In this document: in pieces, positions 16,788 through 27,100 of the stretch
Layout: each line of letters starts with the position of its first letter
Position numbering within the stretch: the first letter of the stretch is position 1
Assembly: GCA_900542475.1 (NCBI GenBank)
Contig: UQNO01000002.1
Location: 1-64,000 of the forward strand
Source of the DNA: an uncultured Bacteroidota bacterium
GTDB taxonomy: Bacteria > Bacteroidota > Bacteroidia > Bacteroidales > F082
Length of the DNA stretch: 64,000 nt
Direction: 5' to 3'
Made by a program: the position numbers and the translations under genes
Notes under the pieces: model-generated
Told to the model about the DNA's origin: nothing
The model's database searches: none
Seen by the model: only the letters and a program-made list of their open reading frames with translations

Positions 16788-16858
16788 AGGTACCAGACGG
16801 AATCGAACCGCCGTAAAAGGTTTTGCAGACCTTCGCCTAACCACTCGGCCATGATACC
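16788..16858 (-). tRNA. tRNA-Cys (anticodon GCA)
   Basis: The minus strand starts GGTATCA and ends TGGTACC plus discriminator T, giving a full 7-bp acceptor stem. The anticodon arm is AAGGT-CTGCAAA-ACCTT and the T-arm has GTTCGATTC. CCA is not encoded. It lies between the mobile-element graveyard and the transporter operon, a common junction for islands, but no duplicated tRNA end (att) was found in the window. Confidence 0.93.
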
Positions 16859-16916
16859 TTGCAATCGGACTGCAAAAATACAATATTTTTCAATACCTGC
16901 ACACTTTTTGGAAAAT

Positions 16917-17204
16917 TTATTTTTTCCGGCGCTCAATCCAAACCCATAAACGCCACATCAGCCAGCCCCAAGCGAGAAACAAAACATAATAAATCCACTT
17001 GGGAACGGTGTCCATATATGCGCCTTCCCTGTCTATTTCCTGATACTGCTCGGTAGGAATGTCGGCATAATAATATGCCCCCGCACCAAAGTCATAACCG
17101 TCAACGACACCTCTGCGGCCCGACATGATGTAAATCGCAAAAACCAAGGTGATTGCCACCACAATGATGGTAATCACCTTGAATATTTTGTTGTTTTTAC
17201 TCAT
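16917..17204 (-). CDS. Small membrane protein coupled to the YeiH-type transporter
   Basis: Predicted 95 aa from the ATG at 17202-17204, which overlaps the upstream gene's TAA (TAATG), so translation is probably coupled. There are two transmembrane helices (about 8-27 and 70-87) with a soluble segment between them (Y-D-F-G-A-G-A-Y-Y-Y-A). A longer frame upstream exists but would run through the transporter gene. No family is recognised. The context suggests an accessory subunit or assembly factor of the transporter. Confidence 0.6.
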   Translation of the reverse strand: MSKNNKIFKVITIIVVAITLVFAIYIMSGRRGVVDGYDFGAGAYYYADIPTEQYQEIDREGAYMDTVPKWIYYVLFLAWGWLMWRLWVWIERRKK

Positions 17205-18541
17205 TATTTGAACATATCGAGTGTAGGAACATCGAACACCACTCCCGAGAGCAGGAACCACACGGCAAACAGCGTGAGGACGATGTTGAACAGTTGTCCT
17301 ACAACATACAGCCAAAGAACCTTGCCGCCTTGCATCTGTTTGGCGAGCGATTTGAAGTTGGTGTCTAATCCGATGCTTGTGAATGCAAGCACGAAGGCCC
17401 AGTTTTTGTATTGGTCGAGGACGCCGTTGATGGCCTTGACATCAGCCCCGCTTGTGAGAGGCTGTATGATGAACGACGCCACTAACGACGCCACGAAGAA
17501 ACCGATGATAAACTTGGGGAAACGGTTCCAAATCTCGCCGGCACCCACTTTGCAGTTAGGGTCTTTATCGACTTTGGTCGCAAAGAATAAAGCCACGAAG
17601 AAGGCTATGAAACCGATGAGGATGTTCTGTATAGACTTTACGAGAACGGCAGCCTGCTCGGCTTCTGGTCCGAGGGCGTTGCCTGCCAGCACGACGGCGC
17701 CTGTCGAATCGACGGTGCCTCCGATAAGAGAGCCGCCCATGAGCTGGTTCATGCCTGCCCAACGGATAATCATAGGCTCGAACACCATCATCAAAATGGT
17801 GAATATGATGGAAATGGAAATTGCCAACGAGAGGTCCTCTTTCTTGGCCTTTGATGCTGCTCCCGTGGCAATGGCTGCCGATGTGCCGCATACAGAAGTG
17901 GCGGAGGCCATGGTGATGACAAGCGGCTTGTTGCGTATTTTCAACACCCTGATGCCAAACCACCACATAAAGATGATTACGATGGGTGTCACAACCCAAG
18001 CAATGCCTAATCCATATAAACCGAATTTGGCGATGTTGCTGAACAACACCGAGAAGCCCATTATCACTAAACCGGTCTTGATGTAAAACTCGGTCTTGAT
18101 AGCGGGTTTCAGCCATTCGGGAGTGCCAACGGTGTTGGAAATCAACAAGCCGATGAGCAAAGCCCAGAACGCCCATTCGAGGTACATCTTGAGGGTGTAC
18201 TCTGCGCTTATCATCCTCACAATGATACAGACGACAAACAAGGCTATGAAGGCTGGAATGAATTTTCTTAACTTCTCGCCCTGCATTTTGACGCCGATGC
18301 CGAACAAAATGCTTGTCACAAGGAAGGTGCGTAGCAACTTGATCCAGAAACTGCCATCACCGAATTGTGCCGCCAACGATTTCTTTCCCTCGACGTTTTC
18401 CCACCAGTGCCAGGTGCCGAATTTCATTGCCGAGAAGTCAAACAAATTGGTCAGCACCGACACGCAGGCTATCGCAATGACGATGAAACCAATCCATACC
18501 GCCAACCAGTCTTCTTTTTTCAATAAATCAGATTTTGCCAT
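17204..18541 (-). CDS. YeiH-family putative transporter (Cons_hypoth698)
   Basis: Predicted 445 aa with about 11 transmembrane helices. It carries family-typical stretches T-S-V-C-G-T-S-A-A-I-A-T-G (about 212-224), G-G-S-L-I-G-G-T-V-D-S-T-G-A-V (about 268-282) and F-T-S-I-G-L-D-T-N-F (about 385-394). The family is annotated as putative sulfate/sulfonate exporters; the substrate is not established. It is 27 nt downstream of a porin gene and coupled to a small membrane protein, so the three likely form one envelope transport operon. Confidence 0.85.
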   Translation of the reverse strand: MAKSDLLKKEDWLAVWIGFIVIAIACVSVLTNLFDFSAMKFGTWHWWENVEGKKSLAAQFGDGSFWIKLLRTFLVTSILFGIGVKMQGEKLRKFIPAFIALFVVCIIVRMISAEYTLKMYLEWAFWALLIGLLISNTVGTPEWLKPAIKTEFYIKTGLVIMGFSVLFSNIAKFGLYGLGIAWVVTPIVIIFMWWFGIRVLKIRNKPLVITMASATSVCGTSAAIATGAASKAKKEDLSLAISISIIFTILMMVFEPMIIRWAGMNQLMGGSLIGGTVDSTGAVVLAGNALGPEAEQAAVLVKSIQNILIGFIAFFVALFFATKVDKDPNCKVGAGEIWNRFPKFIIGFFVASLVASFIIQPLTSGADVKAINGVLDQYKNWAFVLAFTSIGLDTNFKSLAKQMQGGKVLWLYVVGQLFNIVLTLFAVWFLLSGVVFDVPTLDMFK

Positions 18542-18568
18542 AATTATTTGATGTTTAATGATTTATAA

Positions 18569-19612
18569 TTAGAATTTAAAACTCAGCAACGCCACGAAAC
18601 GATGTGATTCTTTACCGCTTTCCGGATTGATATAACTGTAGTCAAGTTTAAAATTGAGGCATTTCAAAGGCCAGTAGTTGATACCGACGGTGAAAATGTC
18701 CTTGCCGTTTTTATCTATATCGGTATTGGTGTCGAAGCGGTCGTAGCGCAACACAGGCATGAGGACCTGGGATTTTTCCTTGCCGATTTTGAAATTGTAG
18801 CCGGCCACAACATAAAGACCGTTGCTGTCGTAATTGCCGATGGTGTCGTTAATGCCTGTCTCGCCTGCCACATATTCGGAACGGATAACGAGAGCGTCGT
18901 TCTTGAACTGCACACCCCCGCTGTAACGGTTGCGGTCACCTTTGGTGTCCTTGTCAGTGTTGAGGAATTTGCCATTGTAAATAGAACCTGTAAGCGTCAC
19001 CTCTTTAACCCAAGGATGGAACTCGATGCGTCCGGCTATGTCTTTGCGATTGTTGTTATCGACAACATTAATTCCATTGCCGTTGAACACTCCGACGGCA
19101 TATTCCAAAAGATGGAACTTCTTGTCGTTTTTATCCACGCCGAACAACTTTCCTGTTGCCATTATACCGAGGTCGCGACCGAGTTTGCCAACTCCGCAGA
19201 CATCTTTGTAGCCAACAAGTTTGGTTATGACCTCGCCGTAATCAAAAATTTCGAGGTTTACCGGGTTGATGGCTGTCTCCATGGTGAACGGAACCTTGAA
19301 CTGACCTGCCTGGAGAGCAAAAGTTTCACAGAAAGTGTATTTTGCGTATGCGTCAACAAGCATCGGAGAATTGATGAAGTCGCCCTGAATTTTGTAAGAC
19401 AGTTTCTCTGTGAGTTTGCCGTCAATCGACATGCGGACGCGGCGCGCCCGGAAAGTGTTTTCCTGAAGGTCGAAGTCGCTGTTGAAGTCGGCCTCGTACA
19501 ATCCTTGAACAAAACCCGAAATTTTAGGCGTTTTGTCGGTCTTTTCTTGTGCGAAAGCTAATCCGCTGAATGTCAGCAAAATAGCCAATAATGTAAGTCT
19601 GGTTTTTCTCAT
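18569..19612 (-). CDS. Outer-membrane porin, OprO/OprP-like (paralog 1)
   Basis: Predicted 347 aa. A signal peptide (cleavage near 22, A-F-A-Q) is followed by a beta-barrel sequence with F-Q-A-G-Q-F-K-V-P-F-T-M-E style motifs (about 118-130). These are typical of phosphate-selective porin O/P-like barrels in Bacteroidota, and the chain ends in F-K-F with a terminal aromatic. It has a close paralog at 19755-20795. Substrate unknown. Its promoter carries tandem palindromes (19668-19705), so expression is probably controlled by a dedicated repressor or activator. Confidence 0.85.
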   Translation of the reverse strand: MRKTRLTLLAILLTFSGLAFAQEKTDKTPKISGFVQGLYEADFNSDFDLQENTFRARRVRMSIDGKLTEKLSYKIQGDFINSPMLVDAYAKYTFCETFALQAGQFKVPFTMETAINPVNLEIFDYGEVITKLVGYKDVCGVGKLGRDLGIMATGKLFGVDKNDKKFHLLEYAVGVFNGNGINVVDNNNRKDIAGRIEFHPWVKEVTLTGSIYNGKFLNTDKDTKGDRNRYSGGVQFKNDALVIRSEYVAGETGINDTIGNYDSNGLYVVAGYNFKIGKEKSQVLMPVLRYDRFDTNTDIDKNGKDIFTVGINYWPLKCLNFKLDYSYINPESGKESHRFVALLSFKF

Positions 19613-19652
19613 TTTTCAATACTATTTGTTAAAAAAATTGAATTTAATGCTG

Positions 19653-19660
19653 CAAAAATA
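19653..19660 (-). promoter_or_regulatory. -7 box (TATTTTTG) for the porin-transporter operon
   Basis: TAnnTTTG match about 40 nt before the start at 19612. The palindromes just upstream would cover the -33 region. Confidence 0.5.
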
Positions 19661-19667
19661 CAAAAAA

Positions 19668-19705
19668 TAGTAAATGCTTTTACTAAAATAGTAAAATATT
19701 TTACT
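19668..19705 (-). promoter_or_regulatory. Tandem palindromic operator candidates (AGTAAA...TTTACT)
   Basis: Site 1 is TAGTAAA-TGCT-TTTACTA (19668-19685). Site 2 is the perfect 16-bp palindrome AGTAAAATATTTTACT (19690-19705). Their centres are 21 bp apart, so both would face the same side of the helix. They overlap the expected -33 region of the porin promoter. The binding protein is unknown. Confidence 0.5.
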
Positions 19706-19754
19706 TTTTTTTACAAAAAACAAATAGCAAGCCGATTGTTTAATGAGAAGAAAG

Positions 19755-20795
19755 TTAGAATCTTAAGTTAAGAACAGCTATAATATGATGCTTTTCCTTG
19801 TTGTCGTCCCAGGTTTCGTATTGATAGTTGAGTTTGACATTCAACTGTCGAATCGGTAAATAGTAAAAGCCCACAGTGTAATAACTTACGACACCTTCAT
19901 TAATAGACATATCTGTGTCAACCCGGTCGTAGCGCAACACTGGCATGATTTTTTGCTTGCCTTTGCAGATGTTGAGCCAATATCCTGCCACTGCATAAAA
20001 GCTGTTGCTTTTCACGGAGTTGTCAATGTTTCCTTCTGGATGAAAAACCTCTTTTCCCGTCTTTGCTCCGATATATTCCGAACGAATGACGACTCTGTCG
20101 TTTTTGAATTGCACGCCGACGCTCCAGCGGTTGAACACACCTTTATTAATGGTGTCGCAGTAATAATCGCCGTTACGAATCGCGCCGGTGAATGTCAACT
20201 CTTTTATCGGGTGGACATCCATACGGCCGACGAAAATCTTGTTGTTGTTATTATCGATATTATTAATGCCGTTGCCGTTGAAGATACCGGCTTTGTATTC
20301 GACGAAATCGTCAAGTAATTTTCCGCTTGCCATCATACCGATGTCACAACCGAAGGCGCCGAGTGGAGAGATGTAGCTGTATTCATATCCCACAAGTTGT
20401 TTGATGGCGTTGCCGTAGTCGAAAATCTCGCATCCGAAAGCCGGATTCATGTCGTTTTCAATGGTGAACGGTGTCTTGAATTGACCGGCTTGAATGGTGA
20501 AGGCGTCACAAAAACTATACTTCACAATGGCGTTCACCAGCATGGGTGTCCTGGTGAAGTCGCCGCTCAACGTCCAGGAGAGCTTGTCGGTCAAATCACC
20601 GCCTAAACCAAAGCAGACGCGATGGAAACGGAAAGTGTTGCCAAGATTGTTGAAGTCTTTGTCGAAGTCGGCGTCGTAACGAAATTGTGTGAATCCTGAA
20701 ATTCCAGGTGTTCTGTCGATTTTTTCCTGTGAAAACGCCAAGACGCTGACACAAAGCACGACAGCCAGCAGCATACATCTGGTTTTTCTCATCAT
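19755..20795 (-). CDS. Outer-membrane porin, OprO/OprP-like (paralog 2)
   Basis: Predicted 346 aa and collinear with the porin at 18569-19612 (same start M-R-K-T-R, I-S-G-F near 30, A-G-Q-F-K-T-P-F-T-I, N-G-N-G-I-N, Q-F-K-N-D...V-I-R-S-E-Y, terminal L-R-F). It has a signal peptide to about residue 22. The pair arose by tandem duplication. It lies 47 nt after atpC with no clear -7 box, so it may be read from the atp transcript or from an unseen promoter. A weak hairpin (CCATTA/TAATGG) sits in the gap. Confidence 0.85.
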   Translation of the reverse strand: MMRKTRCMLLAVVLCVSVLAFSQEKIDRTPGISGFTQFRYDADFDKDFNNLGNTFRFHRVCFGLGGDLTDKLSWTLSGDFTRTPMLVNAIVKYSFCDAFTIQAGQFKTPFTIENDMNPAFGCEIFDYGNAIKQLVGYEYSYISPLGAFGCDIGMMASGKLLDDFVEYKAGIFNGNGINNIDNNNNKIFVGRMDVHPIKELTFTGAIRNGDYYCDTINKGVFNRWSVGVQFKNDRVVIRSEYIGAKTGKEVFHPEGNIDNSVKSNSFYAVAGYWLNICKGKQKIMPVLRYDRVDTDMSINEGVVSYYTVGFYYLPIRQLNVKLNYQYETWDDNKEKHHIIAVLNLRF

Positions 20796-20842
20796 TTTAA
20801 ACTTTCATAACCCATTAATTCCTAATGGTTGATTTTTAATGG

Positions 20843-21079
20843 CTATTCTGCCAAGACCATGATTTTGTTTTTCAGCACTTCGCAAACGCCGCCGTCAATC
20901 TCGAAAAACTGTAGTTTTCCGCCGGGTGTCTGCACTTTCACGCGACCTTTGCCTAATGCGGCTATCATCGGGGCGTGGTTGTTCAGTATCTCGAACAGAC
21001 CGTCGCTGCCGGGCAGCTGCACCAAGTCAACGTCGCCTCTGAAAATCTGCTTGTCGGGAGATGTTATCTCAAGTTTCAT
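20843..21079 (-). CDS. atpC: ATP synthase epsilon subunit (short form)
   Basis: Predicted 78 aa: only the N-terminal beta-sandwich of epsilon (M-K-L-E-I-T-S-P, then G-L-F-E-I-L-N-N-H-A-P-M-I-A-A-L). The C-terminal helical hairpin that inhibits the enzyme in other bacteria is absent, as is normal in this phylum. It belongs to the F1 central stalk. It starts 2 nt after atpD; the other atp genes are not in this window. Confidence 0.93.
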   Translation of the reverse strand: MKLEITSPDKQIFRGDVDLVQLPGSDGLFEILNNHAPMIAALGKGRVKVQTPGGKLQFFEIDGGVCEVLKNKIMVLAE

Positions 21080-21081
21080 GA

Positions 21082-23157
<2,076 letters not shown>

Positions 23158-23161
<4 letters not shown>

Positions 23162-23556
23162 TTTTTCTTGTTCTGATTTATCTTTGCCTCAACGCTGAGG
23201 GTGGCGTGCGGCACAGCGCGCAGACGCTCCTTTGGAATGAGCTTGCCTGTCACGCGGCAGATGCCGTAAGTCTTGTTCTCAATGCGAATCAATGCGTTTT
23301 CAAGATTTTTGATATACTTGGCTTGACGTACTGCCAACGCGCTGTTTTCCTCTTTCGCCAAGACGGCGGCACCTTCTTCCAAAATCTTGAAAGTGGGGGC
23401 GGTGTCGTCGGAGTCGCTACCGTTGGCAACGTTTTCCTGAAGTAAAGCAAGGTCCTTGCGAGCCTTATCGATACGGCTCAAAATCAACTCCTTGAATTCA
23501 GACAGTTCTTCGTCAGAATATCTGGTCTTTTCTGATGTGTTGACTGTTTCTTCCAT
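23158..23556 (-). CDS. TraR/DksA-family protein lacking the zinc cysteines
   Basis: Predicted 132 aa: an N-terminal coiled-coil region and a C-terminal TraR/DksA-type module (N-K-T-Y-G-I-C-R-V-T-G-K-L-I-P-K-E-R-L-R-A-V-P). Only one of the usual zinc-binding cysteines remains (C at about 97); the other positions are T, A and H. Cysteine-poor forms are known among DksA homologues, so it may still bind RNA polymerase. It sits 15 nt after ileS and overlaps lspA by 4 nt, the arrangement usual in this phylum. Confidence 0.85.
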
Positions 23557-23571
23557 AATTATAGTATTTTG

Positions 23572-26500
23572 TTAAACTTTTTTAATCGTTATTTTGGCTG
23601 AAATCTTATCTACAAGTTCTTGTGTTTCAGCATCTTCAATATTATCGACCATCTGAAGCGCGGCAAGAGTCTCGGAGCAGATGTATTCTCCGAAACGTTC
23701 CACGGATTTCATGATGTCGGCGTTTTTCTCTATACTCAAGACAATTCTGTCGGTGACTTCGAGACCGCTGTCTTTTCTCATGTTCTGCACTCTGTTGATT
23801 ATTTCTCTTGCAAGACCTTCCTCGAACAATTCTTGGGAGATGGTGATGTCGAGAGCAACGGTCATGTTGTCCTGCGTCGTCACTGTCCAGCCCGGAATGT
23901 CTTCTGTCGTGATGAGAGCGTCTTCGAGTATGAGGTTCACTTCTTGACCGTCAACGGTGATGTTTGCACCGTTGTTCTTCTCGAAGCTGCGTATATCTTC
24001 CTGGCTCATGGTGTTGAAATACTTTGTGAGCTGTCCCATCAGCCTGGCGTAACGTGTCTTCAACGAGGCGAAGTTAGGTCTTGCCTTCTTCACCAAGATG
24101 TTGAGTTCGCCTGTTAGATATTCCACTTTTTTCACGTTGACTTCCGAAAGTATAAGTCCTTCCACTTTCTCAAGTTGCTGCTTCATCTCGTCGGAGAGAA
24201 CAGGAATCATAATTCTTGACAATGGCTGACGCACACGGATGTTGGCTTTTTTTCTTAATGAAAGCACCATTGACGCCACCAGTTGTGCCATTTCCATGCG
24301 TTCTTCAAGTTTTTTGTCGATATAGTTCTCGTTTACCTTCGGAAATTCAGTGAGATGCACTGATTCGGCATTGTCGCGGTGTGTCACTGCGTTGAGGTCG
24401 CGGTAGAGTTGCTCGCTGAAGAACGGCGCGATAGGAGAAATAAGGCGTGCCAAGGTGTCCAGACAGGTGTAAAGTGTCTGATATGCCGATGTCTTGTCGT
24501 CGGAGCTGTTGCTTTTCCAGAAACGGCGGCGCGACAGGCGCACGTACCAGTTGCTGAGGTGAGCATCGACGAAGTGACCGATGGCACGACCAGCCCTCGT
24601 TGGCTCGTAGCTGCTATAGTCTTTCTCCACCTCTGTGATAAGTGAGTTGAGTTCCGACAAAATCCATCTGTCAATTTCAGGACGTTTCCCAAACGGGATT
24701 TCCGTCTCCTTGTACTCGAATCCGTCGATATTGGCGTAGAGTGCGAAGAAAGCGTAGGTGTTGTATAATGTACCGAAGAACTTGCGACGCACGTCGTCAA
24801 CACCTTCCTCGTCGAATTTCAGGTTGTCCCAAGGCTGTGAGTTGGTCATCATGTACCATCTCACTGCATCGGCACCGTATTTTGTGATGGCTCCGAAAGG
24901 ATCGACAGCATTGCCGAGACGTTTCGACATCTTGTTGCCGTTCTTGTCGAGAACCAGGCCGTTGGAAATGACATTCTTGTAAGCCACTGAATCGAAGCAC
25001 ATCGTTGCGATGGCGTGCAAGGTGAAGAACCATCCGCGTGTCTGGTCAACACCTTCCGCGATGAAGTCGGCCGGGAATGTCTTGTCGTTGAGCTGGCCGG
25101 GCTTGCCCATGTAATGAATCTGTGCATAAGGCATGGCCCCTGAATCAAACCATACGTCGATGAGGTCTGGTTCGCGGAACATCTTCTTTCCTGATTTTGA
25201 AACTAAAACGATATCGTCTATATATGGTCTGTGCAGGTCGAACTTGGTGTAATCCTCTGACTTGTATGGATTTTCGTCCATAAATCCCGCCTTGATGGAT
25301 CTTTCTATTTCTTCGCGTAGTTCCGCCACGCTGCCGATGCATATTTCTTCGCTGCCGTCTTCTGTTTTCCATATTGGAAGCGGCGTGCCCCAGTAACGTG
25401 AACGTGACAGGTTCCAGTCAACGAGGTTTTCAAGCCAATTGCCGAAACGTCCGCTTCCTGTTGTCTCTGGTTTCCAATTGATGGTCTTGTTAAGTTCTAT
25501 CATTCTGTCTTTCAACGCTGTGGTCTTGATGAACCAGCTGTCGAGAGGGTAGTAGAGGACGGGTTTGTCGGTGCGCCAGCAGTGAGGATAGTTGTGAGTG
25601 TGTTTCTCGCTCTTGAATAGTTTGCCTTGTTCCTTGAGCATTATGACGATTTCGATGTCCAACGACATGTCTTTTTCTGTCTTCGTCGGGTCGTAGGCGT
25701 TTTTCACGTATTTGCCTGCGTATTTTGCATATTCCTCAACATTGACATGCGACTTGACCCATTCAGGGTCGAGGTCTTCTATTTTGAAGAGTTTGCCTGT
25801 CTTGTCAACCATCGGCTGTGTTTTGCCGTCTTTGTCGATAAGATGCAGTGGCGGTATGTTGTTTTGTTTTGCCACTCTGTCATCGTCGGCGCCGAAGGTC
25901 GGGGCAATGTGGACTATGCCGGTGCCGTCTTCTGTGGTGACGTAGTCGCCGGGAATGACGCGGAATCCGTCGCCGTCAGGTTTCACCCATGGAATGAGCG
26001 GCTCATAGTCAAGACCTGCGAGCTCTTTGCCTTTGCAGGTGCCTAAAACTTCGTATGGCAGCTTCTTGTCGCCGACTTTCCATTCTTCAAACTTCGGTTT
26101 CTCTTCTTCTGACGGGAAGAAAGATGTCATCAGAGGTTTTCCGATTATGATGTAAATCTGCTCGCCGCTACTCTGGCTCACTGTCCTCACGAGATTGTAC
26201 TCAATACCCGGACCCACTGCCAAGGCTGTGTTTGACGGCAATGTCCAGGGTGTTGTGGTCCATGCCAAAACATGTACATCGTGGAAGTTCACATCGGCGT
26301 CGAAAGGCAGTTTCTGTAACTTGCGCTGCTCGGCTTTCAGTCGGAACATTGCCACGCAGGTGAGGTCTTTCACATCGCGGTAGCAGCCAGGCATGTTAAG
26401 TTCATGCGAGCTCAATCCTGTTCCGGCAGCCGGCGAATATGGCTGAATGGTGTATCCTTTGTAAAGCAACCCTTTGGTGTACAAGTCTTTGAGCAAAAAC

Positions 26501-26985
26501 CATAAAGTTTCGATATATTCGTTTGTGAAGGTGATGTAAGGATTGTCGAGGTCAACCCAATAGCCCATCTGACGGGTGAGGTCGTCCCAGCGGTCTTTGT
26601 ATTTCATAACCTCCTCGCGGCAGGCTTTGTTATATTCATCGACGCTGATTTTCTTGCCGATGTCTTCTTTCGTGATGCCGAGTTCTTTCTCAACGCCAAG
26701 CTCTACCGGCAGTCCGTGTGTGTCCCAGCCCGCCTTGCGGCTCACGTATCTGCCTTTCAATGTCTGAAAACGGCAGAAAGTGTCCTTGATGGTGCGAGCC
26801 ATCACATGATGGATGCCCGGCATGCCGTTTGCCGACGGCGGTCCTTCGTAAAAAACGTACGCTGTCCCGTTTTTCGTGTTCTCCAAACTCTTGTTAAAAA
26901 TATCGTTGTCTTCCCAATATTTACGAACATTGTCTGCTATATCGGTGAGATTCAGAAACTTATATTCGCGATATGTGTTCTTCAT
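23572..26985 (-). CDS. ileS: Isoleucyl-tRNA synthetase
   Basis: Charges tRNA-Ile, 1137 aa, class I. The HIGH-type signature is P-P-S-A-N-G-M-P-G-I-H-H (about 51-62). The KMSKS-type loop is N-K-M-S-K-R-L-G (about 688-695) and the W-x-x-S-x-x-x-x-G-x-P region is D-L-W-D-S-G-like (V-W-F-D-S-G-A-M-P). The long form and the HIGH motif resemble the eukaryote-like IleS group seen in many Bacteroidota. First gene of the chain ileS - TraR/DksA-like - lspA - atpD - atpC. Confidence 0.96.
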   Translation of the reverse strand: MKNTYREYKFLNLTDIADNVRKYWEDNDIFNKSLENTKNGTAYVFYEGPPSANGMPGIHHVMARTIKDTFCRFQTLKGRYVSRKAGWDTHGLPVELGVEKELGITKEDIGKKISVDEYNKACREEVMKYKDRWDDLTRQMGYWVDLDNPYITFTNEYIETLWFLLKDLYTKGLLYKGYTIQPYSPAAGTGLSSHELNMPGCYRDVKDLTCVAMFRLKAEQRKLQKLPFDADVNFHDVHVLAWTTTPWTLPSNTALAVGPGIEYNLVRTVSQSSGEQIYIIIGKPLMTSFFPSEEEKPKFEEWKVGDKKLPYEVLGTCKGKELAGLDYEPLIPWVKPDGDGFRVIPGDYVTTEDGTGIVHIAPTFGADDDRVAKQNNIPPLHLIDKDGKTQPMVDKTGKLFKIEDLDPEWVKSHVNVEEYAKYAGKYVKNAYDPTKTEKDMSLDIEIVIMLKEQGKLFKSEKHTHNYPHCWRTDKPVLYYPLDSWFIKTTALKDRMIELNKTINWKPETTGSGRFGNWLENLVDWNLSRSRYWGTPLPIWKTEDGSEEICIGSVAELREEIERSIKAGFMDENPYKSEDYTKFDLHRPYIDDIVLVSKSGKKMFREPDLIDVWFDSGAMPYAQIHYMGKPGQLNDKTFPADFIAEGVDQTRGWFFTLHAIATMCFDSVAYKNVISNGLVLDKNGNKMSKRLGNAVDPFGAITKYGADAVRWYMMTNSQPWDNLKFDEEGVDDVRRKFFGTLYNTYAFFALYANIDGFEYKETEIPFGKRPEIDRWILSELNSLITEVEKDYSSYEPTRAGRAIGHFVDAHLSNWYVRLSRRRFWKSNSSDDKTSAYQTLYTCLDTLARLISPIAPFFSEQLYRDLNAVTHRDNAESVHLTEFPKVNENYIDKKLEERMEMAQLVASMVLSLRKKANIRVRQPLSRIMIPVLSDEMKQQLEKVEGLILSEVNVKKVEYLTGELNILVKKARPNFASLKTRYARLMGQLTKYFNTMSQEDIRSFEKNNGANITVDGQEVNLILEDALITTEDIPGWTVTTQDNMTVALDITISQELFEEGLAREIINRVQNMRKDSGLEVTDRIVLSIEKNADIMKSVERFGEYICSETLAALQMVDNIEDAETQELVDKISAKITIKKV

Positions 26986-27013
26986 AAAAAGTGTTTATAT
27001 TTTTAATAATCCG

Positions 27014-27021
27014 CAAAGATA
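27014..27021 (-). promoter_or_regulatory. -7 box (TATCTTTG) for ileS
   Basis: TAnnTTTG match on the minus strand 29 nt before the ileS ATG. Confidence 0.5.
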
Positions 27022-27063
27022 AAAAAAAGAATTGATTTTATCTGATATTATTTAAAGTTTTTT

Positions 27064-27071
27064 TAATTTTG
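27064..27071 (+). promoter_or_regulatory. -7 box (TAATTTTG) for the ROK kinase gene
   Basis: Followed by C. The box lies 30 nt before the ATG at 27101, which supports that start over the GTG at 27074. Confidence 0.5.
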
Positions 27072-27100
27072 CGGTGAAATTTATCATTTTGAAAGAAAAA

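Noticed and set aside
16720..16900. Attachment site duplication of tRNA-Cys
   Set aside because: No second copy of the tRNA 3' end was found in the window. Mu-like phages do not need one.
17208..18086. 292-aa ORF opposite the YeiH-type gene
   Set aside because: Antisense shadow of a well-defined transporter gene.
20796..20842. Terminator between atpC and the porin
   Set aside because: The CCATTA/TAATGG hairpin is weak and not followed by a T-run.
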